64,000 bases of DNA. It comes from Thermosipho sp. (in: thermotogales). GTDB taxonomy: Bacteria; Thermotogota; Thermotogae; Thermotogales; Fervidobacteriaceae. The translations under genes were made by a program, and so were the position numbers. Of the stretch, positions 1 to 7,103 are shown piece by piece; within the stretch, counting starts at the first letter, position 1; every line of letters starts with the position of its first letter. The stretch is taken from the NCBI GenBank assembly GCA_017656335.1, contig JACDOA010000005.1:18659-82658 (forward strand). Reading direction: 5' to 3'. Below the pieces are notes generated by a model. That model had not been told where the DNA came from, made no database searches, and worked only from the letters and a program-made list of their open reading frames with translations.

Positions 1-378
1 ATGGCAAAAAAATATACAACTATGGAATTTGCGGTAGATATGGTAAAAGCTCACCCATATATAGAAGGACGGAAACTAGTAGTGGGAAAAGCACTAAACA
101 GAATGGGGATAAAAAGTTTAGAAAAATTTATCCAGATATATATAGAATTTGATGAAAATGAAAGAAAATTAATAGACAGATTTCTAAGAAATTATGGAAG
201 ATATGAAGGAATAAACTTTGAAACAAAAGTAAAAGGTCCTGAATGTGTGAAGGTATTCGCAAGAAAATTTCAGCTCAAAGTACAACCTACCTTTTTAGCT
301 TACTGGTGTGAAGAGGATGGAAGAGTGAGAAGAAAACTTGAGAGAATTTTAAAAATGATAACAAGTTCTGAATTGTAA
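1..378 (+). CDS. hypothetical protein, possibly 5'-truncated by window edge
   Basis: The reading frame is open from the first base and ends at a TAA, giving 125 residues rich in Lys, Arg and Glu. I do not recognise the family. There is no signal peptide or membrane segment; the only notable residues are Cys82 and Cys104. Since the window starts on its ATG, the true start may lie upstream and the visible part may be a C-terminal piece. It ends about 25 bases before the left end of a degenerate IS3-family element, so the insertion sits just downstream and probably does not disrupt it. No function is proposed. Confidence 0.5.
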   Translation: MAKKYTTMEFAVDMVKAHPYIEGRKLVVGKALNRMGIKSLEKFIQIYIEFDENERKLIDRFLRNYGRYEGINFETKVKGPECVKVFARKFQLKVQPTFLAYWCEEDGRVRRKLERILKMITSSEL

Positions 379-422
379 GTGTCAATATACAATTAGTCAA
401 TCTATACTGCACCCCTGAAGAA

Positions 423-698
423 TTGGACAGAAAAAAGATGGCAATAATTCTGGAAGGTCTTCGTCGAGAAAAGAGTGTTTCTCAAATTTGCAGAGAACAT
501 GGGATTTCTCAAGCTCAATATTACAAATGGAGAGACAAGTTTCTTGAAGGTGCAAAAGAAGGATTGGAAAACGGAAAGAAATCCAGAGTTCAACAACTTG
601 AAGAAAAAATTGAAGAACTTGAAAAGGTAATTGGTAAACAAACCATAGTCATTGAGACATTAAAAAAAACTGTAATACATCCAGGAAACGGGAAATAG
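423..698 (+). CDS. IS3-family transposase OrfA (helix-turn-helix), copy 1
   Basis: A 91-residue OrfA of IS3 type. An N-terminal helix-turn-helix covers about residues 7-45, with the typical SQICREHGISQAQYYKWRDKF signature, followed by a Glu/Lys-rich leucine-zipper region at about 58-85. In IS3 elements OrfA binds the terminal repeats and, by -1 frameshifting, is fused to OrfB to make the active transposase. The frame starts at a TTG inside the left inverted-repeat region. Compared with copy 2, the conserved N-terminal residues RKLSTEEK are missing, so even this open frame is probably shortened. With orfB broken it cannot support transposition alone. Confidence 0.75.
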   Translation: MDRKKMAIILEGLRREKSVSQICREHGISQAQYYKWRDKFLEGAKEGLENGKKSRVQQLEEKIEELEKVIGKQTIVIETLKKTVIHPGNGK

Positions 699-703
699 TA
701 TTA

Positions 704-1535
704 TTGCTTGTTAATAAAGGATTTAGTATCTCAGAAGCGTTGAAATATTTGAAAATCAGCAGAAGTACATATTACTACAAGCCCAGAAAATACAGTAGAA
801 AAACAGATGATGAAAAGATACTCAAGGAAATAGAAGAGCTCAAAAGAGAACATCCATACTGGGGATATCGTTGAATCTGGGCAATGTTGAGGAAAAAAAG
901 GCAATAATATCATCAACCAAAAGAAGGTATACCGAATAATGAAAGAAAATGGATTACTTTTCAAAATTAAACACAAAAAAGCTTGTAGAACCATTCAAAA
1001 GAAAATAAAGCCAAATAGACATAGAGAGGTACTTGGAATAGATATGACAAAGATACTCACAAGAGATGCAGGTTGGGTATATTATGTAGTAGTAGTAATA
1101 GATTGATATACAAGAGAAATACTTGGATCGGAAATAAGTCTTAGGTGTAGAACGGAAGAATGGTTAAAAGCTTTGAACAAAGCTTTAAATAATGGATATC
1201 CTAAAGGAGTACGAGGAAAAGAAGTAAAACTGGTAAGTGATAATGGAAGTCAACCGACAAGCAGGAAGTTTTTGGAAGAATGTAATGTGTTGGGGATAAA
1301 GCAGATATTCACAAGCTACAACAATCCAAAAGGAAATGCAAATACAGAAAGATATTTTAGAACATACAAAGAAGAAGTTGCATGGGTAATGGATAATCCA
1401 GGATATGAAGAGCTAATTGAAAAAACGAAGATGTTTGAGAGATTTTACAAGGAAGAATATCCACACAGTGCGCTAGGATACAAGAGTCCAAAAGAGGTAT
1501 TTGAAGAAACCTTGAGCTTACACAAAATTGCTTGA
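704..1535 (+). pseudogene. IS3-family transposase OrfB, broken, copy 1
   Basis: This matches the intact OrfB at 47354-48181 through most of its length but has in-frame stops (TGA near 871 and near 1106) and small indels in the first half. The last 120 codons, from about 1173, are open and include the D of VSDNGS and the E of NTERYF, two of the three DDE catalytic residues of the integrase core. The first D (GIDMT) is encoded near 1038, in the damaged part. The gene is inactive. Confidence 0.85.
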
Positions 1536-1667
1536 TTTTTTGTCCAGTTTTTCGGGGTGCATTACAACTTACCTTTCTATCATCCTAACACATGCAACAA
1601 AAATGTTTTTTAAGCGTATGTAAGGAAAAATGTTATTCAGGGTTTAGTTGAATGAAATGTCCTTGGT

Positions 1668-1712
1668 TTTTATTTTTTCACCAACCTTGTTAACCTCGCT
1701 AATTTTCGTTAA
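1668..1712 (+). repeat. short phased array (YTYGYTAAY units), upstream copy
   Basis: Three 9-10-bp units CTTGTTAAC, CTCGCTAAT and TTTCGTTAAT follow the string TTTATTTTTTCACCAAC. The same string with four units is found after the ATPase gene at about 3127-3180. It lies about 70 bases before the TGTCGA array. Function unknown; it looks like a protein-binding array. Confidence 0.6.
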
Positions 1713-1779
1713 TTATAAGATTCTTTGTTGCTAACGCTCTTCGAAATAATGTAGAGATAGAATGCTAACATTTGCCAAA

Positions 1780-1824
1780 TTGTCGAAAGCTGTCAAAATT
1801 TGTCGAGCTTGTCGATGGTGTCGA
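1780..1824 (+). repeat. 45-bp direct repeat of phased TGTCGA units, upstream copy
   Basis: Five units begin at 1781, 1791, 1801, 1810 and 1819 (TGTCGA four times, TGTCAA once), spaced 10, 10, 9 and 9 bases, close to one helical turn. The whole 45-base block recurs at 3026-3070 on the other side of the ATPase gene with two mismatches. Helical phasing suggests cooperative binding of a protein on one DNA face. It overlaps the -35 box and the first part of the spacer of the likely ATPase promoter. Confidence 0.85.
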
Positions 1825-1836
1825 ATATGTTATAAT
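1809..1836 (+). promoter_or_regulatory. likely promoter of the AAA ATPase gene, overlapped by array
   Basis: TTGTCG at 1809-1814 and TATAAT at 1831-1836 are separated by 16 bases and lie 32 bases before the start codon, which has the strong ribosome site TTAGGAGGTGG. The -35 box and the first ten bases of the spacer are part of the phased TGTCGA array, so whatever binds the array should control this promoter. Autoregulation by the ATPase is an inference. Confidence 0.55.
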
Positions 1837-1868
1837 TTGTTTGAAGATATAGATTAGGAGGTGGCTTT

Positions 1869-3020
1869 ATGGGACTCGCTAAAGTTATTGAACACTTAAC
1901 AGACAAACCTCTTGGACCAACGCAAGAGAACTTATTAGTTAACCGAACAAATGAAATAAAAAATTTAAATAATATTATAAAATACCATCCACTTGGTATT
2001 TTTGGAGTTTCTGGAGAAACCGGCATAGGAAAAACAACTGTTCTCAATTTCATTAAATGTGAAAATGTTTTTTCTAAACGTATCACATTAACATTTAGAG
2101 AATCTGCCGAAAGTATATTATACGATCTTCTTTACAACCTATCTAAAAACCTGGAAAGTGACAAAGAGCTATCAAATCTTGCAAAAGAAACTAAGGAATG
2201 GGTAATTGAAGAAGTTTCCACGATAAAAGGCTTTTCCCTTGGTATAAGTCTATATGGTTCCGCAAATAAAAGTTCCCAAAAAAGTATAACGCCAAGATTC
2301 AACTTTTTTGCTGCAAAAGAAAAACTGGGAAAATTACTCAGAAAAATAGTGTCTGTAAAAGGAAAATTTGCTCTTATCATAGATGAATTAGATAAAGAAT
2401 CCAAGGATGACACTCTTTTAATAGTTGATGCTTTGAAAAATGAATTATTATACGAAAATATAATTATAATAATGACTCTTCCTTATTCCATATACAGGGA
2501 ATACAAACTTGATCGTTTAAGATTAAATGAATCTGGAAATCTGGAAAATATTTTCAAAGATATAATTTTTCTAGAAGAACTAACAAACAGCGATATAAAA
2601 GAATTGCTTTTAAGAAGAATTCATAAATTCTTGGATGTTATTCCTGTAGACTCTCTTGAACCAATAATAGAATTTTCCGATGGAAATCCAAGAGATGCTT
2701 TATGGATATTTTCCAAAATTATCTTTGACAACATAGACAAAAAAATTTTAAGAAAAGAAGATGCAATACTTAGCATAAAGAAAATAACCAAAGAATACCT
2801 CGGCGAATTAAACTTCACAACACTTCAAACAAAGGCTTTTGAATTATTAAAAGATTTTTCTTCAGGAACTAAAGATGAATTACTAACTCTTCTACAACAA
2901 AACAACATAAAACGAACAACAGCATATTCTATATTAAACACATTTATAGAGCGAAAAATACTTATCCCAAGAAAAGAAAATTTAACACTCTCAGGAAAAT
3001 ACAAATTTTTCAATCCATAA
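1869..3020 (+). CDS. AAA+/STAND-like P-loop ATPase with C-terminal winged helix
   Basis: A 383-residue protein. Walker A is GETGIGKTT at about residues 51-59 and Walker B is ALIIDELD at about 168-175, followed by a sensor-like IIIIMTLPYS strand near 198 and a helical lid region with EFSDGNPRDALW near 270. The last 80 residues resemble a winged helix-turn-helix (KDELLTLLQQNNIKRTTAYS), as in archaeal-type ATPases and Orc1/Cdc6-like proteins. The start has a strong ribosome site. The gene stands alone on the plus strand, bracketed by 45-bp direct repeats, so it may be a small mobile or self-regulated unit. Exact role unknown; replication initiator-like, defence or regulatory functions are all possible. 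Confidence 0.75.
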   Translation: MGLAKVIEHLTDKPLGPTQENLLVNRTNEIKNLNNIIKYHPLGIFGVSGETGIGKTTVLNFIKCENVFSKRITLTFRESAESILYDLLYNLSKNLESDKELSNLAKETKEWVIEEVSTIKGFSLGISLYGSANKSSQKSITPRFNFFAAKEKLGKLLRKIVSVKGKFALIIDELDKESKDDTLLIVDALKNELLYENIIIIMTLPYSIYREYKLDRLRLNESGNLENIFKDIIFLEELTNSDIKELLLRRIHKFLDVIPVDSLEPIIEFSDGNPRDALWIFSKIIFDNIDKKILRKEDAILSIKKITKEYLGELNFTTLQTKAFELLKDFSSGTKDELLTLLQQNNIKRTTAYSILNTFIERKILIPRKENLTLSGKYKFFNP

Positions 3021-3025
3021 CACTT

Positions 3026-3070
3026 TTGTCGAAAGCTGTCAAGATTTGTCGAGCTTGTCGACGGTGTCGA
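3026..3070 (+). repeat. 45-bp direct repeat of phased TGTCGA units, downstream copy
   Basis: Identical at 43 of 45 positions to 1780-1824 and in the same orientation. It begins six bases after the ATPase stop codon. A TATAAC hexamer follows at 3074-3079, as TATAAT follows the upstream copy, so the duplicated block seems to include promoter sequence. Recombination between the two copies would remove the gene as a circle of about 1.25 kb. Confidence 0.85.
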
Positions 3071-3126
3071 GGTTATAACCATTATGTCATCTTGAACAAA
3101 CGTAGAGAGTCTTTATCCATATTTTT

Positions 3127-3180
3127 TTATTTTTTCACCAACCTTGCCAATCTCGCTAACTCTTGTTACCACTCGTTAAT
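3127..3180 (+). repeat. short phased array (YTYGYTAAY units), downstream copy
   Basis: The leader TTTATTTTTTCACCAAC matches 1668-1684. It is followed by CTTGCCAAT, CTCGCTAAC, TCTTGTTACC and CTCGTTAAT. Here the array lies after the TGTCGA array, whereas upstream of the gene it lies before it. Confidence 0.55.
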
Positions 3181-3259
3181 AATAATTTCAAATACTAAAA
3201 CATTAATTTATCCAAATATCTTTTAAGTTTTTCTATTTTCAAGAAAAATTAATCAAATT

Positions 3260-3640
3260 GTTTAAGCTAAACAATAGTATATTCTTACTAGCTTTTGGAA
3301 AATTAATAACCCCATCAGTAAAGCCATTTTTCGAAAAATATACATAAAATCTTGTTTTTAAAATCAAATAAAGCACTTTTATCTATTAATTTTTCTACAA
3401 CAGTCATATCAATCAGACCATTTTTCCATTTACATTCTCCAAAAATAATATTTTCCTTGTCATAGACAACCATATCTATTTCTGCTTCTTTTCTTTTTAC
3501 AGAATTATTCCTCCACTATCTTCCTATTTTTTCGAAAACAAAAGGTAATCTCCCTTTTTTATCCACTTCTTTTAAATATTTAAAAGATGTATCTTTATCA
3601 CTTGCTATTAGTACATTTTTATCTTTTCAATTTCCTTTAT
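3260..3640 (-). pseudogene. remnant of archaeal-type ATPase, DUF234-like C-terminal domain
   Basis: Translating the minus strand gives a run with KEAEIDMVVYDKENIIFGE and then CKWKNG, preceded by FEKIGR and an in-frame stop. The order E-I-D then G-E-C-K-W is the nuclease-like signature of the DUF234 domain found at the C-terminus of archaeal-type P-loop ATPases. The frame is broken by stops and shifts, and no N-terminal ATPase part is visible, so this is a decayed 3' remnant. Boundaries are approximate. Confidence 0.6.
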
Positions 3641-3649
3641 AAATGGATA

Positions 3650-3880
3650 TGAATATTCAAATAAAAAACCTTACCCCCATTAAAGTCAAAAATTAGGGGT
3701 TGAGTTTTTCTATACACGATCTCCAAATTCTGGAAGCTTTTAAGTAAGTTTTTTCATACAGTTCAAGCTTGAATTTTTTATTGGGTAAAAGAAAAAAATC
3801 AAAATCCAGGGATAGTGTATGATTGTATTTTAAAAGGAGTGATGTTCAATCAACAAGATAAAACTCATGGAAAATATCTA
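3650..3880 (-). pseudogene. remnant of AbiEii-family nucleotidyltransferase toxin
   Basis: The minus strand encodes REVLEKILELDIFHEFYLV, then a stop, then a frame with SLDFDFF and a Lys-rich tail. AbiEii toxins have FYLaGGTALal followed by R-x-S-x-DfDfF, the metal-binding nucleotidyltransferase motif. Here the GG is replaced by a stop and the protein ends after about 70 residues. It starts inside the 3' end of the antitoxin-like gene upstream, the usual layout of such pairs. Inactive. Confidence 0.6.
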
Positions 3881-4140
3881 GTTCCAGTATCTTTTCTAAA
3901 ACTTCCCTTTGCTTCGAGATTAATCTGTTCATCAGAAACCTCCAGAATCAGCTGCCAATAGCTCTTATCCCTTCCATGAAATCTATGGGAATTTCTTAGA
4001 AAAATCCTCCTTAACTCACTCTTTCCACATATCTTTAAAAGTTCCTTTATATCTTCAATGTTTCCAAATATCATTTTCCTTATTATAGTTTCATTCCCTC
4101 TACAATTATCCCACACGAAATTCATATCAATCATCTCCAA
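3865..4140 (-). CDS. AbiE-associated antitoxin-like small protein
   Basis: A 91-residue protein whose order of motifs (FVWD near the N-terminus, a GNIEDIKELLKICGKSELR core, then SYWQLIL) resembles the small DUF6922-like proteins encoded just before AbiEii-type nucleotidyltransferase toxins, where they act as antitoxins. The frame continues past the expected end into the decayed toxin sequence, giving an odd tail GSFRKDTGTRYFP that is probably not native. With the toxin broken, this gene would be an orphan. Assignment rests on remembered family pattern and on the adjacent toxin remnant. Confidence 0.5.
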   Translation of the reverse strand: MEMIDMNFVWDNCRGNETIIRKMIFGNIEDIKELLKICGKSELRRIFLRNSHRFHGRDKSYWQLILEVSDEQINLEAKGSFRKDTGTRYFP

Positions 4141-4295
4141 TCAATATCATATAACAAATTCTAACATTTTTTCGATAATTTTCCTGACACTTTTTAAGTT
4201 CGTTCCTTATTACGCCAAAGACAAGTTTCATTGCCAACTTTATTACTTACTCGTTTTTCTCAAATAAATTAAAAAAATTACAGGACAAAAGGTTT

Positions 4296-4350
4296 GTCAC
4301 AGTTGTCACATTTTGTAGACAATCGTCACATAAGTCACAAACAATATAAT
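4296..4350 (+). repeat. third phased array (GTCACA units) followed by TATAAT
   Basis: Five units begin at 4296, 4305, 4315, 4325 and 4334 (GTCACA four times, GTAGAC once), spaced 9, 10, 10 and 9 bases. A TATAAT follows at 4345-4350. Unit number, spacing and distance to the TATAAT copy the arrays around the ATPase gene, but the unit sequence differs. A worn YTYGYTAA-like array (AGCCAAC, TTTGCTAGT, TCTTGCTAA) follows at about 4449-4475. No intact gene follows on the plus strand. Confidence 0.6.
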
Positions 4351-4475
4351 GCGGTTTATTCCTTTCGTTGGCATTCCGCAAAAAGCAAAGAAAATATCGC
4401 ACAATCGAAACGAAGCGAAAGCAAAGCATCTTATTTTTCAGTAGCTTAGCCAACTTTGCTAGTTCTTGCTAAATA

Positions 4476-5209
4476 ACATCTTCCAAACTAACTAATTTTG
4501 CTCTATATAAAATATAACTGTAATACTTATCAAGCATCAGGATAGTAACAATTGTTTTTGCAATATCAATAATGTCATATACTTGCAATGTTTACCTTTT
4601 AAACAAAGGGACACAAATTTTATCCACTTCCATAAGCCATTTAACTACAAGTTTCTCCATTCTCTTTCCTTCTTAAAATTTTCCGCACGTTGCCAGTTGC
4701 ACGTATATAAATATATCCTACGTAGTATTCTGGTTTTGACAATAACTTATGCCTATGTATAATAAACGTTGCACAAAAAACCTTAATGATAGGAGTTTTC
4801 CAAAATGATACAACGCTGCTGAAGTTAATTTTCACAACCTTGTTTGATATTTACAAAAAATGGTTGCTCGGAAAAGATATTTAATTACATGCTCTTAACC
4901 TATTTATGATTGATACAATGCTTTTTGCAACTCGTTGTTAAACCAGAAAATTCAATATTCATCTTCATTTTTAAAGAGTTTATTTCAAATTTATTTAAAA
5001 ACCTTTTTGGTAATTTCCTTTAACCTTTTTTCCACCAGCTTTATGAAAGACTCGTTGTATTTCCCTCAGAAACTTTCGTTTAAAATATGCTTTTTTCATC
5101 ATCCAAGAAAAACAGGGAGAGAGTCTATAATAATTTTGAAATCTTCAAATGCTTAATTTTTTAATTTTTCTAAAAGAACATCATAAAATTTTTCAATAAT
5201 ACTTTTGAA
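4476..5209. other. no intact gene; degraded sequence
   Basis: Only short frames are present. On the minus strand, the 64-codon frame at 4641-4835 and fragments between 4490 and 4640 read like pieces of one broken gene that I cannot identify. The stretch at about 5011-5083 resembles 11230-11302, sharing TTTAACCTTTTT and AGAAACTTTCGTT blocks with similar spacing, which suggests a repeated remnant on both sides of the Gabija-like genes. Confidence 0.4.
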
Positions 5210-7099
5210 TTATAAATAGCTAAATTCAATCAAAAGTTCTATCATTTTACAATTATTAATTTCGTCTTTGTATTTCTCAATTGTATCTTTATGTATAGCA
5301 ATACAAAGTAACTTTTTTGGACGACTCATACCCACATATGTTATTTTTAATGTTCTCTCCAATATTCTATTTCTATTACCTTTATCTCCTTTAAAATATT
5401 CCAAAATTCTTTCAATATCTGTTTTCCTATTATAATAGGTTTCTAAATACAACGTAGCAGTATGAGTTTCACCTTTTACTCCATGAACAGTATCAATAAC
5501 TATTTTTACGCCATTCCTAGTATATTCATTTTTTTCATTTTTCCTTACAAATACTAGCTTTTCTATGTGCTCTTTAAGTATTTTTCTAAAACTCTCAACT
5601 TCTAAAACACTAAGTCGTTTAAAAAGTCCTTCATTGATAAAGTTATGAATTTCCTCAACTATATTTTCATTAGTGTTCACGTATTTTAAATACCAATTTA
5701 TACAATTTCTTCTTAATTGAGTATAAAATTTATTATAATCTTCTTCCAGAAAATATATTACATTTTTCTTGCTAATATCATTAAAAACACTACTATTGTC
5801 TTTTAAAAAATCCATAATACTATTTATTATGGCATCAAATATGTCTACAACTTTGTTACTTTTCATAAAAGCATACGTGCTTTTGTTAAATTCAGGGTAA
5901 TATGACTTTATTGATAATTTTTTATCATCATTAGTACTTTTTCTCCAACCAATTGCTTTAAAAATTCCCTTTTCTTTTTCAAATTTATGCTCCTCTATTA
6001 AATCGACAAATTTATCAAGGACTTTATCAATGGTGTTATTATCAAAAATAATAATGTGTGGCTTAAAAGAATCAACTTTATCATTTCCTTTTATTTCAAT
6101 CCCATTTCTTGTTTTCAATTGATTTACAAAAAAAGCTATATTTTTACCAAATCTTTTACTCGATGATATATACATCGGCTTCTCTTTTACTTCCCAATCT
6201 ATATCTATACTGTCATCTTCATCATTAAAAATAGCCTGATTTGGATCACCAAATTTTTGAACAATAATTTTTTTATCATCAAATATTTTATTCAGCACAT
6301 CAATTTGATAGCTTCTCGTATCCTGCATCTCATCAATATAAACATACTTGAATCTATTCATAAAATATTTCTTCAGCATTGGAAATTTATCTATATATGC
6401 GTTGGCAAAAGTATAAGCTAATTTGTATTTTAAAATTCCTTCTTCTTTTATTACCTTTTCCCACAAAAGTTCTTTTGCTTGTTTATATGCTGGTTTATCC
6501 TTATTTTTTAAAATAGTTTTTTTATTAAGCATAAACTCTATATCATTATTTTCTTTTATTCTAATGTCTATTTCTTTCAAAGCATCTATTTTCTTTTGAA
6601 ATGTTTTTTTGGTTTTATTTTCAAGAAACCACGATAGCTCCCTATATTTTTTTTGATCAAAATGATTTTTTATTGCTTTTTTATACATTATGTCATCTAT
6701 AGCTCTTAAATTCTTTTTAAACATATGCTTATACATAGGTATCGCTAAAAATTTATCCACAAACTTTTGAATAGTTCCAAAAAAATTGGGATAATCAAAT
6801 AATATTTTACTTTTCTCTCCCAATTTATTTCTAATTTCATTGATAGCAACATTTGTATGAGTCAATACACAAATACCTTTTCTATCAGGAAAAGGTATCT
6901 TATTTAATAGTATTATTAATTTTGCCAACAAAACTGTGGTTTTACCACTTCCGGGTGCAGCCACTATATCAACAGACCTATCAAAACATTTTATTATTTT
7001 CCTTTCTTCCTCTCCAAAATATCTATCACGTGGAAGCAGTATTTTTTCAATATTATTTATTTCTTCATCACTAACAATAACAATTTTCCTATTAGTCAT
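5210..7099 (-). CDS. gajB: UvrD/REP-like helicase, Gabija GajB-like
   Basis: A superfamily 1 DNA helicase, 629 residues from the ATG at 7099, which has an AAGGTG ribosome site and lies 4 bases after the upstream stop. Walker A APGSGKTT is at about 48-55, motif Ia LTHTN follows, motif II is YIDEMQDT near 255, motif III is FGDPNQAIF, motif V is VIDTVHGVKGE, and motif VI is YVGMSRPKKLL near 590. It sits directly after an OLD-type nuclease, the arrangement of Gabija, in which GajA nicks DNA and GajB joins it in a complex that responds to phage replication. It is longer than the reference GajB (about 500 residues), so a generic OLD-helicase pair is the alternative. Confidence 0.8.
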   Translation of the reverse strand: MTNRKIVIVSDEEINNIEKILLPRDRYFGEEERKIIKCFDRSVDIVAAPGSGKTTVLLAKLIILLNKIPFPDRKGICVLTHTNVAINEIRNKLGEKSKILFDYPNFFGTIQKFVDKFLAIPMYKHMFKKNLRAIDDIMYKKAIKNHFDQKKYRELSWFLENKTKKTFQKKIDALKEIDIRIKENNDIEFMLNKKTILKNKDKPAYKQAKELLWEKVIKEEGILKYKLAYTFANAYIDKFPMLKKYFMNRFKYVYIDEMQDTRSYQIDVLNKIFDDKKIIVQKFGDPNQAIFNDEDDSIDIDWEVKEKPMYISSSKRFGKNIAFFVNQLKTRNGIEIKGNDKVDSFKPHIIIFDNNTIDKVLDKFVDLIEEHKFEKEKGIFKAIGWRKSTNDDKKLSIKSYYPEFNKSTYAFMKSNKVVDIFDAIINSIMDFLKDNSSVFNDISKKNVIYFLEEDYNKFYTQLRRNCINWYLKYVNTNENIVEEIHNFINEGLFKRLSVLEVESFRKILKEHIEKLVFVRKNEKNEYTRNGVKIVIDTVHGVKGETHTATLYLETYYNRKTDIERILEYFKGDKGNRNRILERTLKITYVGMSRPKKLLCIAIHKDTIEKYKDEINNCKMIELLIEFSYL

Positions 7100-7103
7100 A
7101 TAT

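Larger units (their letters stand above)
403..1566 (+). mobile_element. IS3-family insertion sequence, copy 1, degenerate
   Basis: The element is bounded by imperfect terminal inverted repeats. The left end reads TGCACCCCTGAAGAATTGG from 408. The right end, read inward on the other strand, is TGTAATGCACCCCGAAAAAC ending at 1566, giving the usual TG...CA ends. It carries an intact orfA and a broken orfB, both nearly identical to the copy at 47323-48480 on the opposite strand. The left inverted repeat runs almost directly into orfA, so some 5' sequence may have been lost. I found no convincing target-site duplication. Confidence 0.8.

Noticed and set aside
1793..2086. Minus-strand 97-codon frame over the start of the ATPase gene
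   Set aside because: It is a shadow of the ATPase reading frame and of the TGTCGA array, with no ribosome site or family match.
1668..3180. Phased arrays considered as a CRISPR array
   Set aside because: Units are only 9-10 bases, with no 25-40-base repeats or unique spacers and no cas genes.
3026..3226. Plus-strand 66-codon frame running through the downstream arrays
   Set aside because: It consists of repeat sequence and AT-rich spacer; the arrays read better as DNA sites than as protein.
4641..4835. Minus-strand 64-codon frame
   Set aside because: It could be part of a decayed gene, but there is no recognisable family and the flanking frames are broken.
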